Source: Xanthobacteraceae bacterium (GTDB lineage: Bacteria > Pseudomonadota > Alphaproteobacteria > Rhizobiales > Xanthobacteraceae). Taken from it: a stretch of 64,000 bases of DNA. Below the pieces are notes generated by a model. It was not told the DNA's origin. It was given only the letters and a program-made list of their open reading frames with translations, and did no database searches. Position numbers and translations under genes: made by a program. The DNA lies in the NCBI GenBank assembly GCA_019752575.1, contig JAIELW010000013.1:146573-210572 (forward strand). The letters are read 5' to 3'. How positions within the stretch are numbered: position 1 is the first letter of the stretch; the number at the start of each line of letters is the position of its first letter. Positions 47,787-58,212 of the stretch are shown piece after piece.

Positions 47787-48107
47787 ATGACCCAATTCAC
47801 GCTTGAGGATCTTGCGAAAACCATCGCGTCACGCGCGCAGGAAAGCGCGGATAAGTCCTATACGCGCAAGCTCCTCGATGCCGGCATCGAGAAATGCGCA
47901 AAAAAGCTGGGCGAGGAAGCGACCGAAACCGTGATTGCCGCGACCGCCGGCACAAAAGAACAGACCGTCGCGGAGAGCGCGGATTTGCTTTATCATCTTC
48001 TCGTGGTGCTCAAGGCGCGCGGCGTCGATCTTTCCGAGGTTTACGCCGAGCTCGAGCGCCGCACCGCGCAGTCGGGTCTCGAAGAAAAAGCGTCACGTAA
48101 CAAGTAA
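47787..48107 (+). CDS. hisE: phosphoribosyl-ATP pyrophosphatase
   Basis: A 106-residue MazG-like enzyme for histidine step 2. [28 protein letters not shown] (about residues 23-50) with the EEATE metal motif, and [17 protein letters not shown], are typical. hisG, hisD and hisI are not in this window. coaA follows 19 bases after the stop. Confidence 0.95.
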   Translation: MTQFTLEDLAKTIASRAQESADKSYTRKLLDAGIEKCAKKLGEEATETVIAATAGTKEQTVAESADLLYHLLVVLKARGVDLSEVYAELERRTAQSGLEEKASRNK

Positions 48108-48126
48108 GCGTAAGAGCTGAGCCGTC

Positions 48127-49080
48127 ATGGAACAGCGCGTCGAAAACGACATCTCTCCCTATCGCGTGTTCTCGCGCGAGGAATGGGCCGCGCGGCGTGA
48201 AAATACGCCGATGACGCTGACGCAGAGCGAAATCGTCCATCTGCAGGCGCTGAACGACAAGCTCTCGATGAGGGAAGTCGAGGAGATTTATCTCCCGATC
48301 TCGCGCCTGCTCGCGTTCTATGTCGAGGCGGCGCAGAAGTTGTTCGACGGCGTGCAACAATTTCTGAGCGCGAGCGACGGCAAGATGCCCTACATCATCG
48401 GCGTCGCGGGCTCGGTCGCGGTCGGCAAATCGACCACCGCGCGCGTCTTGCAGGCGCTCTTGGCGCGCTGGCCGAACACGCCGAAGGTCGAACTCGTCAC
48501 CACCGACGGCTTTCTGTTTCCGAACGCGGTGCTGGAAAAAGAAAAGCTGATGGAGAAGAAGGGGTTCCCCGAAAGCTACGATCTGCCTGCGCTCTTGCGC
48601 TTTCTCAACGACGTGAAAGCCGGCCAGCGCAAGGTCAAGGCGCCGGTCTATAGCCACGTCTCTTACGACGTGATCTCCGGAGAAATGATCGAAGTCGATC
48701 GCCCGGACATCCTGATCGTCGAAGGCCTCAACGTGCTGCAGACCGGGCGCCCGCCCAAGGACGGCAAGGCGATTCCCTATGTTTCCGACTTCTTCGACTT
48801 CTCGGTCTATATCGACGCCGAGGAGGGCGTGCTCGAGAAGTGGTATGTCGATCGCTTTCGGGCGCTGCGCTCGACGGCGTTCCGCGACCCGCTCTCTTAC
48901 TTCCACCGCTATTCGCAGGTCACCGACGAAGAGGCGCAGAAGATCGCGCTCGGCATCTGGTCGCGGATCAATCTCATGAACCTGCGCGAGAACATCCTGC
49001 CGTCGCGGCAGCGCGCGAGCCTGATCCTGCGCAAAGGCGAAGACCACCGCATCGAGTCGGTGGCGCTGCGCAAGCTCTAA
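48127..49080 (+). CDS. coaA: pantothenate kinase (type I)
   Basis: A 317-residue prokaryotic type I pantothenate kinase, first step of CoA synthesis. Walker [18 protein letters not shown] is near residue 98, followed by [29 protein letters not shown] and [10 protein letters not shown]. It follows hisE closely and converges with olsB (9-base gap). Together with coaE at 37.2 kb it covers two CoA steps. Confidence 0.96.
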   Translation: MEQRVENDISPYRVFSREEWAARRENTPMTLTQSEIVHLQALNDKLSMREVEEIYLPISRLLAFYVEAAQKLFDGVQQFLSASDGKMPYIIGVAGSVAVGKSTTARVLQALLARWPNTPKVELVTTDGFLFPNAVLEKEKLMEKKGFPESYDLPALLRFLNDVKAGQRKVKAPVYSHVSYDVISGEMIEVDRPDILIVEGLNVLQTGRPPKDGKAIPYVSDFFDFSVYIDAEEGVLEKWYVDRFRALRSTAFRDPLSYFHRYSQVTDEEAQKIALGIWSRINLMNLRENILPSRQRASLILRKGEDHRIESVALRKL

Positions 49081-49089
49081 GAAAAAATA

Positions 49090-50049
49090 TTAAGCTGCGA
49101 TCTTCTGCTCTTCGACGCCGCCGACGAAGCGGTCGCGATAGCGCGCGGTGATGTTCTGCATCGGCATCACGATCAAAACGTCGGTGGTGCCGAACTGGTG
49201 ATCGACCACCGCGCCGTCGCCGATATAAGCGCCGAGCCGCAGATATCCTTTCACGAGCGGCGGCAGTTCGCGTAGCGCCGTCTTCGCGTCGAGCGCTTCC
49301 TTCGCGATGCGGTTCATCTCGACGTAGCGGGAGGGCAGCGCCGAGGCGCGCCACTGCTCCGGCGCGCGGGCGAAATGATGCAGGAAGGAAAGCTGGGTCG
49401 CGAGCTTGCCGGGATTGGTGCCCTCGAGGCTCGCACAGCCGATCAAGACATCGAGACGATGCTGCGCGACATAATTCGAAATGCCGTGCCACAGAAGTTC
49501 GACCGTGCGTTTGTTGCGGTAAGGCGGCAGCACGCAGGAGCGGCCAAGCTCGAGAAAACGCAGCTTCGAATGCCGCGCCATCAGCGCGCCGACATCGAAT
49601 TCGGATTGCGTATAGAAACCGCCGTGACGCTCGGCGATCTCCTGGCGCAGCAGGCGATAGGTGCCGACCACACGCGGGCGCGTGAGCCCGAACACGAGCC
49701 GCGGCCAATCGTGATCGACGACGTTCAGGTGATCGCAGATGGTGTCGAAGGCATCGACATCGCGGCGCGCGAGCAGGGTCGCGGCGGCGGGGATCGCCGA
49801 CATTTCTTTGTAGAAGACGTTGTAGCGCAGGCGCTGCGCGCTGCGGACCTCATGCGCCTTCTTCGCGAGTTTCACTTCGAGCGAGCCCATGCGCCCCAGC
49901 GTCTGGGCGAAATCGCTTTTCGCGGCCGGCAGACGCAGGCCGCTATAGGCGCGCAGCTTCGGCAGAAGGTTCGCGACCTTTCCGCGAGAGACGAGGTGGT
50001 TCATGGCGTGGCGGTTCCCGAGGGATGCGGACTTCGACGATGCAGTCAT
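49090..50049 (-). CDS. olsB: L-ornithine N-acyltransferase (OlsB-like)
   Basis: A 319-residue acyltransferase of the hemolysin/OlsB GNAT-like family. Conserved segments are VRSAQRLRYNVFYKEM (about 67-82), FDTICDHLNVVD, VVGTYRLL, ELGRSCVLPPYRNKRTVELLW and IGCASLEGTNP. OlsB puts a 3-hydroxyacyl chain from ACP onto ornithine, the first step to phosphate-free ornithine lipids. Its partner olsA is not in the window. The 115 bases upstream hold its likely promoter but nothing I can define. Confidence 0.78.
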   Translation of the reverse strand: MTASSKSASLGNRHAMNHLVSRGKVANLLPKLRAYSGLRLPAAKSDFAQTLGRMGSLEVKLAKKAHEVRSAQRLRYNVFYKEMSAIPAAATLLARRDVDAFDTICDHLNVVDHDWPRLVFGLTRPRVVGTYRLLRQEIAERHGGFYTQSEFDVGALMARHSKLRFLELGRSCVLPPYRNKRTVELLWHGISNYVAQHRLDVLIGCASLEGTNPGKLATQLSFLHHFARAPEQWRASALPSRYVEMNRIAKEALDAKTALRELPPLVKGYLRLGAYIGDGAVVDHQFGTTDVLIVMPMQNITARYRDRFVGGVEEQKIAA

Positions 50050-50164
50050 GCGACTGATTCGCCGGTCCGTCTGGCTCTATGGAACATAGGTATTGAACGC
50101 GTTTATGACAACGATGCGGCAGTCATATATCCGCGCAAGCCGTTGATTTTTTTAGATAAAACCT

Positions 50165-52342
50165 TCAGGCTGCCGTTTCAGCCAGCTTTTTCAGGTTGTC
50201 GCCCCGGGCTTCGGCGAGCGCCAGCTCTAGCCTGCGCCGGTCCACCGGCTTCACCACGAAGCCGTTCATCCCGGCGGCAAGACAGTTCGCGCGGTCCTCG
50301 GCGAAGGCGTTTGCGGTGAGCGCGATCACCGGAATTTTTCCGGAAGCGCCGCCGAACGCGCGGATGCGGCGCGTGGCTTCCAGTCCATCCATGCCCGGCA
50401 AATGCAGGTCCATGAGGACAACGTCATAAGGCGCGCCCATCGTATGCGCGCTCGCGACCGCGTTCACGGCAACCGCGCCGTCGGCGACGACCGTTACGCG
50501 ATGTCCCATACGCGCGAGCAGCGCCTGCACCAGGAGCGCGTTGATGTCGTTGTCTTCCGCGACCAGAACCGAAAGACCGTCCTTACCGGAGGCGATTTCG
50601 AATTTCTCGGGCGAAACATCGATTGCGGCGGAATCCGCCGCGGGATCGAGCAGGCGCACGGCGAGCGACTGCGCGCGCACCGGCTTGATCAGATAGCTCG
50701 AAAGCCCTTTTGCGTTGAGCGACGGCAGCTCGCGGCGCTCCGCCGGCGTGAGCAGGATATGACAATGCGCCGCGTTTGCTTTCGCGATCTCGAAAAGCGC
50801 GAGCGACTCCTCATGGCCGAAAGCACGATCGATGATGCAATGGTTCCAATGCCGCTCGGGCGAGAGCGCTTCCGCGAGCGCGCGCGAATCGGCGATTGCC
50901 ACGCGCGCGTTCCATTGCTCGAGTTGCTTCATCAGGAGCGGCCCGACCACGGGTGAAGGCGAGAGGATGAGGATATCGGTGTTCGAAAAATCGGGCGCTG
51001 CGGCGTCGCCGCCTTCGACCGTGGGCAGCTCGATCGCGAAGCGGAACTCGGCGCCGCCGTCGTTCGCGCTCGAGAGCGCGATCTCGCCGCTCATGCGCTC
51101 GACGATGCGCGACGCGATGGCGAGACCTAACCCCGTGCCGCCATGTTTGCGCGCGAGCGTGCCGTCGCCTTGCTCGAACTCCTCGAAGATGCGCGATTGC
51201 GCATCGGCGTCGATGCCCGGACCGGTGTCGCGCACGGAGAATTTGATCTTTTCTCCGGTTTTCTCAACGACAACAGCAACGCCACCCTGATCGGTGAATT
51301 TGACCGCGTTGCCGGCAAGATTGAGTAGCACCTGCCGAAGCCGCGAAGCATCGCCCGAAACCGTGCGGGGGAGGTCCGCCGAAAACTGCGCGGCAATCTC
51401 GATGCTCTTCGCCTGGGCGCGCGGGCTCAAGAGTTCGACCACATCGGTGATCAGTTCGGCAAGATCGAACGGCGCTTCTTCGAGTTCGATGCGGCCCGCC
51501 TCGATCTTCGAGAAGTCGAGAATTTCCTCGATCAATCCCAAGAGCGCTTCGCCGGAGGATTTGACGGCGCGCGTATAGGTCTGCTGCTCCTGGCTGAGCG
51601 GCGTCTCGATCAGCAGATGCGTCATGCCCAAGATTCCGTTCAAGGGCGTGCGCACTTCGTGACTGACGACTGCGAGGAAGCGCGACTTCGCGCGGCTCGC
51701 GGCCTCGGCCTGCTCGCGGGCGTCTTCGAGCGCAAATTCGGTGGCGACGCGCGCCGTGATGTCGCGCCCGGTGCGCTGCACTTCGATGATCGTGCCATCG
51801 CTGCCGCGCACGGACGCTTCCTTCCAGGAAATCCAGCGCGGGCCGGAAGACGTCGCGATCTCCTGATCGCAAATGCGGGTGCCATCCTGCATCTGCGTGC
51901 GCGCACCGGCGTGCAGCACGGAAAGCTTCAGCGGCTTGCCGAGAATATCTTTCAGTTCTTTACCGGCAAGAGCGCAGACAGCGGCACTTGCGTGTGTGAT
52001 GCGGCCGTACTCGTCCTCGCGAAGCACCAGATCGTCCTGGCCATCGACGAGCGCGGTGAGATGCGCGAGGCGCTCTTCCAGCGCCCAGATTTTGTCGTCG
52101 CGCTCTTCGACTTCGCTCTCGAGCCGGTCGGCTTTCTCGTGAAGCGAAACCGAGCGGCGATTGAGGATGCCGAACACGATGCCGATCGCACAGGCGATCA
52201 TGCCGCCGAGGCCGATCCAGCCGAGATCAGGGCCGTCCGCGATTAATTCCTGCGTGGAAGCAAACGAAGCTGAGAACAGCAACACCATCGCCGCGAATGT
52301 GATGAGGCAGAAAGCATAGCAGCGACGAACGACACTCGTCAT
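50165..52342 (-). CDS. hybrid sensor histidine kinase with pseudo-receiver
   Basis: A 725-residue inner-membrane hybrid kinase. Order: two membrane helices (about 8-27, 42-60), short coiled coil (63-98), PAS (100-197), HisKA with phospho-His H228 in SHEVRTPLNG, HATPase (about 330-445; GTGLGLAIA), a receiver-like domain (about 470-580) and a true receiver (about 597-715) with D645 in LMDLHLPGMDG. The first receiver keeps D505 and the IKP lysine but has SP in place of the acidic pair, so it is probably not phosphorylated normally. Partners and signal are unknown; no response regulator is adjacent. Confidence 0.9.
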   Translation of the reverse strand: MTSVVRRCYAFCLITFAAMVLLFSASFASTQELIADGPDLGWIGLGGMIACAIGIVFGILNRRSVSLHEKADRLESEVEERDDKIWALEERLAHLTALVDGQDDLVLREDEYGRITHASAAVCALAGKELKDILGKPLKLSVLHAGARTQMQDGTRICDQEIATSSGPRWISWKEASVRGSDGTIIEVQRTGRDITARVATEFALEDAREQAEAASRAKSRFLAVVSHEVRTPLNGILGMTHLLIETPLSQEQQTYTRAVKSSGEALLGLIEEILDFSKIEAGRIELEEAPFDLAELITDVVELLSPRAQAKSIEIAAQFSADLPRTVSGDASRLRQVLLNLAGNAVKFTDQGGVAVVVEKTGEKIKFSVRDTGPGIDADAQSRIFEEFEQGDGTLARKHGGTGLGLAIASRIVERMSGEIALSSANDGGAEFRFAIELPTVEGGDAAAPDFSNTDILILSPSPVVGPLLMKQLEQWNARVAIADSRALAEALSPERHWNHCIIDRAFGHEESLALFEIAKANAAHCHILLTPAERRELPSLNAKGLSSYLIKPVRAQSLAVRLLDPAADSAAIDVSPEKFEIASGKDGLSVLVAEDNDINALLVQALLARMGHRVTVVADGAVAVNAVASAHTMGAPYDVVLMDLHLPGMDGLEATRRIRAFGGASGKIPVIALTANAFAEDRANCLAAGMNGFVVKPVDRRRLELALAEARGDNLKKLAETAA

Positions 52343-52461
52343 GACGGACCTTCGGAACGCGAGACTTGACCGCCTGAAGATGACACTCCGCCGCTTAACG
52401 CGCGCAAATCGGGCCGCGTGCGCGGCGCGAAAATGCGCCGGTGGTTAAGAGAAGGTTAAGA

Positions 52462-54000
52462 TCAGGCCGCGAGCGCCACGCGATCCTGTGCCGTGCGGTA
52501 GGCAAGCGCCTCTGCGAGATGCGGACGGCCGACCGAAGAGGCTCCGTCGAGATCGGCAATCGTGCGGGCGACCTTGAGCACGCGATGATAGCCGCGCGCG
52601 GAAAGCCGCATCGCCTCGGCGGCATCGCGAAGGAGCGCGAGGCCCGCGCTGTCGGGCGCGGCGAGCTCTTCGATCAGCTTGGCATCGGCTTCGGCATTCG
52701 TGCGCAAATCTTCCCGGCCGAGCGCCTTGAAACGGTCGGCTGCGATTTCGCGAGCGCTCGCGACGCGTGCCGCCACCTCGCGGCTGCCTTCGGCGGGCGC
52801 GGGCAAGACGAGGTCGGCAGCGGAAACGGCGGGCACTTCGATGTGCAGATCGATGCGGTCCATCAGCGGGCCGGAAACGCGCGACTGGTAATCCGCCGCG
52901 CAACGCGCGTTCGGCGCGCGCTTGCAGGTAAAGCCGAGTTCGGTCGCACGTCCGCAACGGCACGGGTTCATCGCGGCAACCATCTGAAAGCGCGCCGGAT
53001 AAGTCACGCGATGGTTCGCACGCGCGATCACCGCTTCGCCGCTCTCCAGAGGCTGACGGAGTGAGTCGAGAACCTGCGGCGAGAATTCCGGAAACTCGTC
53101 GAGAAACAAGACGCCGAGATGTGCGAGCGAAACTTCGCCGGGTCGCGCGCGAAGACCGCCGCCGACCATCGCGGCCATGCTTGCGGAGTGATGCGGATTT
53201 CTAAACGGACGTTTGTTCGTGAGCGCTCCGCCTTCGATCGCGCCGGCGACCGACTGGATCATCGAGACTTCGAGCAATTCCGATGGCGAGAGCGGTGGAA
53301 GAATCGTCGGCAATCTGGCTGCCAGCATCGACTTTCCCGAACCCGGTGGCCCGGCCATCAAGAGGTTATGCCCGCCAGCGGCGGCGATTTCCAAAGCGCG
53401 CTTCGCGCTCTCCTGCCCCTTGATGTCCTTGAGATCGAGCGGACTCTCGGTGAATTCGCGGATCTTCGGCGAGGGCCGCAACAACACCTGCGTGCCGCGC
53501 AGGTGATTGACGAGCTGCAGGAGCGAACGCGGCGCCACGATATTCATGTCGGGCGAAGCCCATGCCGCTTCGGCGCCGCAAGCAGCGGGACAGATCAAGC
53601 CTTGGGCGCGTTCGTTCGCGGCGACGGCGGCGGGCAATACGCCGGAGACCGGCGCCAGCGAGCCATCTAACCCGAGCTCGCCGACCACCATGAAACCTTC
53701 CGAGGCATCCGACGGGATCGCGCCGATTGCGCCCATAAGCCCCAGCGCAATCGGCAGATCGTAATGGCTGCCTTCCTTCGGCAGATCGGCGGGCGCCAGA
53801 TTGATGGTGATGCGCTTTGCCGGAAGCGCGAGGCCCGATGCGATGAGCGCCGCGCGCACACGCTCGCGCGCTTCGGAAACCGCCTTGTCGGGAAGGCCGA
53901 CGATGTTGAAAGCGGGAAGTCCCGGCGCGACCTGCACCTGCACGTCAATGGGACGGGCTTCCACGCCTTCGAATGCGACGGTCAAAACGTGCTGCACCAT
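52462..54000 (-). CDS. YifB/ComM-like Mg-chelatase-family AAA+ ATPase
   Basis: A 512-residue protein: Lon-protease-like N-domain (about 20-160), AAA+ Mg-chelatase domain with Walker A GPPGSGKS (K223) and Walker B FLDEFPEF, and C-terminal domain with the four-cysteine-like segment CRCGRATELGFTCKRAPNARC. ComM of this family is a branch-migration helicase for natural transformation; the same protein occurs in bacteria not known to be competent. It lies 119 bases upstream of the hybrid kinase gene on the same strand. Confidence 0.92.
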   Translation of the reverse strand: MVQHVLTVAFEGVEARPIDVQVQVAPGLPAFNIVGLPDKAVSEARERVRAALIASGLALPAKRITINLAPADLPKEGSHYDLPIALGLMGAIGAIPSDASEGFMVVGELGLDGSLAPVSGVLPAAVAANERAQGLICPAACGAEAAWASPDMNIVAPRSLLQLVNHLRGTQVLLRPSPKIREFTESPLDLKDIKGQESAKRALEIAAAGGHNLLMAGPPGSGKSMLAARLPTILPPLSPSELLEVSMIQSVAGAIEGGALTNKRPFRNPHHSASMAAMVGGGLRARPGEVSLAHLGVLFLDEFPEFSPQVLDSLRQPLESGEAVIARANHRVTYPARFQMVAAMNPCRCGRATELGFTCKRAPNARCAADYQSRVSGPLMDRIDLHIEVPAVSAADLVLPAPAEGSREVAARVASAREIAADRFKALGREDLRTNAEADAKLIEELAAPDSAGLALLRDAAEAMRLSARGYHRVLKVARTIADLDGASSVGRPHLAEALAYRTAQDRVALAA

Positions 54001-54083
54001 GAGGGTGCGCCTCCCCAGATTCCGAGAAGGCTACGGAACTACGTTCACACGGTCAAGAACAATACGTGAACAAATTAGCTACG

Positions 54084-54557
54084 CTATTTCAACAGTGTAC
54101 GAAGATTCGGGAGGCCTTTGACCACGCCCGGCGCGCCGCCCGATTTCATGATCCCGCTCGCCCGCACAGCTGGCGCGCCGTTCGACGAGACGATGCACTG
54201 GCAGAACAGAAAGTTGCGGGTGACGCGCAAAAGATCCGTGCGGCCTTCGACCCAGGCGCCGAGCGGCGCGGGCGCGAGAAAATCCGCGGTCATGGAGACC
54301 GTCGGCATGAAGCCGAAGTCCTCTTCCGAATCGAACCGCGCGCCCAAGCCGAGCTGCATGTCGGCGAATGTCATCAGCATGCCGCCGTGGCAGATGCCGC
54401 CCACGTTGCAGTGGCGCTTCTCCACGCGAAAACCGAGCACGAGCTTGTTTTTCTCGCGCTTGCCCCAGAGCGGGCCGGTAAGCGACAAAAAATGTTCGCC
54501 GCCGGAAAACGGCAACTCGATAAAACCCGCGGGCACGGCGTCGGTCTGTACGTTCAT
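54084..54557 (-). CDS. PaaI-family hotdog thioesterase
   Basis: A 157-residue single-hotdog protein of the PaaI/YdiI thioesterase family. [18 protein letters not shown] (about residues 55-72) holds the helix and catalytic region; [19 protein letters not shown] is the following strand pair. The acyl-CoA substrate is unknown. Its ATG overlaps the gshB stop by four bases. Confidence 0.87.
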   Translation of the reverse strand: MNVQTDAVPAGFIELPFSGGEHFLSLTGPLWGKREKNKLVLGFRVEKRHCNVGGICHGGMLMTFADMQLGLGARFDSEEDFGFMPTVSMTADFLAPAPLGAWVEGRTDLLRVTRNFLFCQCIVSSNGAPAVRASGIMKSGGAPGVVKGLPNLRTLLK

Positions 54558-55492
54558 TTTCTTTTCTTCTCGATTGCGTCCCAGATCATCGCGGCCACGT
54601 CAGGCCCGCCGAGATTTTTGATCGCGCGGATGCCGGTGGGCGAGGTGACGTTGATCTCGGTAAGCCAGCCCGCGATCACGTCGATACCGGTGAACAGAAG
54701 ACCTCGCTTTTTCAACTCGGGCCCGAGCCGCTCGCAGATTTCGCGCTCGCGCACAGAAAGATCGGTTTTCTTCGGCGAGCCGCCGCGGACCATGTTGGAG
54801 CGCAGATCGCCCTCGGCCGGCACGCGGTTCACCGCGCCCGCGAACTCTCCGTCCACGAGAATGATGCGCTTGTCGCCGTCCTTCACTTCGGGAAGAAATT
54901 TCTGCACGACCCAGGCTTCGCGGAAGGTGACCGAGAACAGATCGTAGAGCGAGCCGAAGTTGAGATCGTCCGGCGCGATACGAAAGACGGATTCGCCGCC
55001 TTTGCCGTACAACGGCTTCATCACGATGTCCTTGTGAACAGCGCGGAACGCCTTGATCTCTTCGAGGTCGCGCGCGATCAAGGTCGGCGGCATCAGGCCC
55101 GCGTATTCCATCACGAACATTTTTTCCGGGGCGTTACGCACCGAGCGCGGATTGTTCACGACCAGCGTGCCCGTAAGCTTTTCGAGCAAATGTGTCGTCG
55201 TAATGTAGTGCATGTCGAACGGCGGGTCCTGCCGGAGCAGGATCACGTCGAACGTCGAGAGATCGGTGCGTTTGGCGTCACCCAGCGTGAAATGATCGCC
55301 GGCCTTATCGCGCACCGAGAGCAACTGCGTACTTGCGAAAAGCTTTCCTTCCGAAAGCGAAAGCTTGTCCGGCGTATAATAAGAGAGGGCGTGGCCGCGG
55401 GTTTGGGCTTCGAGCAAGAGCGCGAAGGTGGAATCGCCCGCGATCTTGATCCGCTCGATCGGATCCATCTGGACGGCGACTTTCAGTGCCAA
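54554..55492 (-). CDS. gshB: glutathione synthetase
   Basis: A 312-residue ATP-grasp ligase that adds glycine to gamma-glutamylcysteine. [25 protein letters not shown] at the start (about 4-28), [25 protein letters not shown] (ATP-binding) and [12 protein letters not shown] are family signatures. gshA is not in the window. The glutathione link to ggt at the left edge is only thematic. It starts 14 bases after the yraN stop. Confidence 0.95.
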   Translation of the reverse strand: MALKVAVQMDPIERIKIAGDSTFALLLEAQTRGHALSYYTPDKLSLSEGKLFASTQLLSVRDKAGDHFTLGDAKRTDLSTFDVILLRQDPPFDMHYITTTHLLEKLTGTLVVNNPRSVRNAPEKMFVMEYAGLMPPTLIARDLEEIKAFRAVHKDIVMKPLYGKGGESVFRIAPDDLNFGSLYDLFSVTFREAWVVQKFLPEVKDGDKRIILVDGEFAGAVNRVPAEGDLRSNMVRGGSPKKTDLSVREREICERLGPELKKRGLLFTGIDVIAGWLTEINVTSPTGIRAIKNLGGPDVAAMIWDAIEKKRK

Positions 55493-55506
55493 GCGGGGCT
55501 CCTACC

Positions 55507-55902
55507 TCAATATTCGGCGTCGAACGCCGCCTCGATATGACGCGGAAGCCGCTTCGGCGCAATCAGCACCGCATCGAAACGCAGGTCATGGCTCGTATGC
55601 TCGGGGTGCGTTGCGAGCCAGGCTTCGGCGGCAGCGGTGATGCGCTTCTTCTGCCGGGGCAGGATGGATTCCGCCGCGCCATCTAGATTGCCTCGCGCCT
55701 TCACCTCGACGAATACGATCAGTCTGCCGCGCTTCACGACAAGATCGATTTCGCCGGCCGGACTTTTCCAGCGCTTGGCGAGCGTGCGGTAGCCTTTGGC
55801 CGCGAGATAAAGCGACGCGCGGCCTTCCGCCGAGACGCCGCGCAGGAACGCGTCCTTGCGTTTGGGGTCGGCGTTCCGTTCCACGGTTTTCTTGGCGGTC
55901 AC
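55507..55902 (-). CDS. yraN: YraN (UPF0102) nuclease-like protein
   Basis: A 131-residue protein of the UPF0102/YraN family with a Holliday-junction-resolvase-like fold. [21 protein letters not shown] and [21 protein letters not shown] (about residues 51-71) contain the putative active-site Glu/Asp-Lys set. Function in bacteria is not established. The ATG overlaps the rsmI stop by four bases. Confidence 0.92.
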   Translation of the reverse strand: MTAKKTVERNADPKRKDAFLRGVSAEGRASLYLAAKGYRTLAKRWKSPAGEIDLVVKRGRLIVFVEVKARGNLDGAAESILPRQKKRITAAAEAWLATHPEHTSHDLRFDAVLIAPKRLPRHIEAAFDAEY

Positions 55903-56816
55903 TTTTTCTTCTCCGCCAGCGCCAGCGCGCGCGCATAGATTTCCTTTCGCGGCAATCCGGTTTCGGCGGCGATCGCAGCGGACGCGTCTTTCAGCGAAAG
56001 CTTTTTCAGTGCCGCGCGGATTTTCCGGTCGATGTCTGCGTCGTCGAGCGGCGCTTCTTCGCCGGGCGGAGACACGACAACCACGATCTCGCCTTTCGGT
56101 GGGCCGGCTTTCTCATAATGTCCGGCAAGTTCCGCAAGCGATCCGCGCCGCACTTCTTCAAAGGCTTTGGTTAGTTCGCGGCACGCAGCAGCGTTGCGCG
56201 CGCCGAGCGTGGCAAACATATCGGCGAGCGACTCTGCAAGCCGCGGCCCGCTCTCGTAAAAAATGAGCGTCGCCGGAATTACGCGCAGTTCGGCGAGCCT
56301 TGTTCTGCGCGCGCCGCTTTTCGGCGGCAGAAAACCTTCGAAGAAAAACCGATCCGACGGAAGGCCTGCGCTCACGAGTGCCGCAAGCGCGGCGGACGCG
56401 CCCGGAATCGGAAACACAAGATGCCCGGCCTCGATCGCGGCCTCGACCAGTTTGAAGCCCGGATCGGAGATTAGCGGAGTTCCGGCGTCGGAAACGAGCG
56501 CGACGGCGGAACCTTTGGCGAGTTCCTCCAGCACGCGCGGCCGCACGCTTGCGGCATTGTGGTCGTGATAGGCGGCGAGCTTCGGCGAGAGATTGTGCCG
56601 CTCCAGAAGTTTCAGCGTGACGCGCGTGTCCTCGCACAGCACGAGATCGGCATCGCGCAAGACATCGAGCGCGCGGAGCGTGATGTCGCGCAGATTTCCG
56701 ATCGGGGTTGCGACGACATAGAGCCCCGGCGCGAGCCGCGCGGATTGCGCCGCACCTCCGCGTCTCACTTCCGCCGCTTTAGAACTGCGTCTGTCGTCCA
56801 TCTCGCTATGGTGCAT
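55899..56816 (-). CDS. rsmI: 16S rRNA (cytidine1402-2'-O)-methyltransferase
   Basis: A 305-residue tetrapyrrole-methylase-fold enzyme that methylates the ribose of C1402. [20 protein letters not shown] (about 27-46), [27 protein letters not shown] and GEIVVVVSP are diagnostic. An in-frame ATG at 56801 is an alternative start. It heads the rsmI-yraN-gshB-thioesterase overlap chain and is divergent from the LpoA-like lipoprotein gene. Confidence 0.95.
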   Translation of the reverse strand: MHHSEMDDRRSSKAAEVRRGGAAQSARLAPGLYVVATPIGNLRDITLRALDVLRDADLVLCEDTRVTLKLLERHNLSPKLAAYHDHNAASVRPRVLEELAKGSAVALVSDAGTPLISDPGFKLVEAAIEAGHLVFPIPGASAALAALVSAGLPSDRFFFEGFLPPKSGARRTRLAELRVIPATLIFYESGPRLAESLADMFATLGARNAAACRELTKAFEEVRRGSLAELAGHYEKAGPPKGEIVVVVSPPGEEAPLDDADIDRKIRAALKKLSLKDASAAIAAETGLPRKEIYARALALAEKKK

Positions 56817-56961
56817 GATTTCTTAAGCGCCTTCGCGGAGAATCCCGGAAGGGCCGCCCAGCAAAGGCGAAAAGCACAATCTTTTCAAGGCGAAAGCGGT
56901 TTTTGACAGCGGCGCGACAGCCGCCCAGAGTCGAGCCGCGGGCTAACAGGCAAGTAAAAGC

Positions 56962-58212
56962 GTGCGGAAACGAACCACCCGAAGCGGCAAAGACGGCGAG
57001 GCGGTCCTCTGGACGCGCCGCAGCGCGCTGACGCTTCCCCTCGGGTTCATGCTCGCAGGCTGTTCGTCGACCATGTCGAGCCTTACCGGTGGCAACGACG
57101 ATGCCCCGCCGCAGAGCCCCAACGCGAACAACCAGATCGAGACGCAGCCTTTGCAGAACCTCGGCGCGGGAAATGTCCGCGTCGGACTCATTCTATCCAT
57201 GAGCGGCGCGGGCAATGCCGGCATCGCCGCACAGTCGATGCGCAACGCTGCCGAACTCGCGCTCGCCGAATTCAACAGTCCGAACATCCAGCTCATCATC
57301 AAGGACGACGGCGGCACCGCGCAGGGAGCGCAGGCCGCGTCACAACAGGCGATCGGTGAGGGTGCCGAGATCATTCTCGGACCGCTATTCAGCCATGCGG
57401 TCGCAGCGGCCGGACAAGTCACACGCACGCGCTCGGTGCCGATGATTGCGTTTTCGACCGACTCGAACGTCGCTGCGCGCGGGATTTATCTTTTGAGCTT
57501 CCAGCCCGAGAACGACATCGACCGCGTGATTTCGTATGCGGCATCGCGCGGCAAGAAGTCGATCACCGGCTTCGTTCCGGACAATGCCTACGGCAATGTC
57601 GTCGAAGCGGCGATCAAGCAGTTCGCCTCCGCGCGCGGCGCAAAAGTGAATGCGGTCGAGCGCTATGGGCAAGGACAAGCCGACGCATTATCCGCCGTGC
57701 GCCGTGCGCAGGCCGCGTATCGCGTCACCGATCTCATTATTGTCGCGGACGGCGCCGACGCCACGCCGCGCATGTTGCAGGCGCTGAACTCGGTGGGCGT
57801 CACGCCGAAGCGCGTGCAGTTCGCGGGCGCCGGCCTCTGGGACGACCAGAACGTGTTCGCGATCCGCGATCTCGACGGCGCGTGGTTCGCGGCGCCCGAC
57901 AACAGCGGGTTCGCAGGCTTCTCGCAGCGTTACCAGGCGCGCTACCGCGCGCAGCCCGCGCGCACCGCTTCGCTCGCCTACGATGCCGTCTCGCTCGTGG
58001 CGCAGTTAGTCAAGACGCAAGGCGCAAGCCGGTTCACGGAAGAAGTGCTCACCAACCGCGCGGGCTTCGCCGGCGTCGATGGCGTCTTCCGCTTCAGAAA
58101 CGATGGCACCTGCGAACGCTCGCTTTCGATCATGGAAATCCGCGGCGGCACTTCCCGCGTGGTGCAGCAGGCGCCGAACAACTTCAACGTGCCGCCGGCC
58201 GCGAGCAATTAA
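56962..58212 (+). CDS. penicillin-binding protein activator (LpoA-like lipoprotein)
   Basis: A 416-residue lipoprotein: signal sequence with RR at 19-20 and lipobox LAGC giving C34, a low-complexity linker (about 45-62), then a type I periplasmic-binding fold (about 70-405; VRVGLILSMSGAGNAGIAAQ). It corresponds to the C-terminal half of E. coli LpoA, which activates PBP1a from the outer membrane, and lacks the N-terminal TPR half. The start is a GTG at 56962. Position beside rsmI and yraN mirrors the E. coli lpoA locus. It overlaps hemW tail to tail by four bases. Confidence 0.84.
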   Translation: MRKRTTRSGKDGEAVLWTRRSALTLPLGFMLAGCSSTMSSLTGGNDDAPPQSPNANNQIETQPLQNLGAGNVRVGLILSMSGAGNAGIAAQSMRNAAELALAEFNSPNIQLIIKDDGGTAQGAQAASQQAIGEGAEIILGPLFSHAVAAAGQVTRTRSVPMIAFSTDSNVAARGIYLLSFQPENDIDRVISYAASRGKKSITGFVPDNAYGNVVEAAIKQFASARGAKVNAVERYGQGQADALSAVRRAQAAYRVTDLIIVADGADATPRMLQALNSVGVTPKRVQFAGAGLWDDQNVFAIRDLDGAWFAAPDNSGFAGFSQRYQARYRAQPARTASLAYDAVSLVAQLVKTQGASRFTEEVLTNRAGFAGVDGVFRFRNDGTCERSLSIMEIRGGTSRVVQQAPNNFNVPPAASN

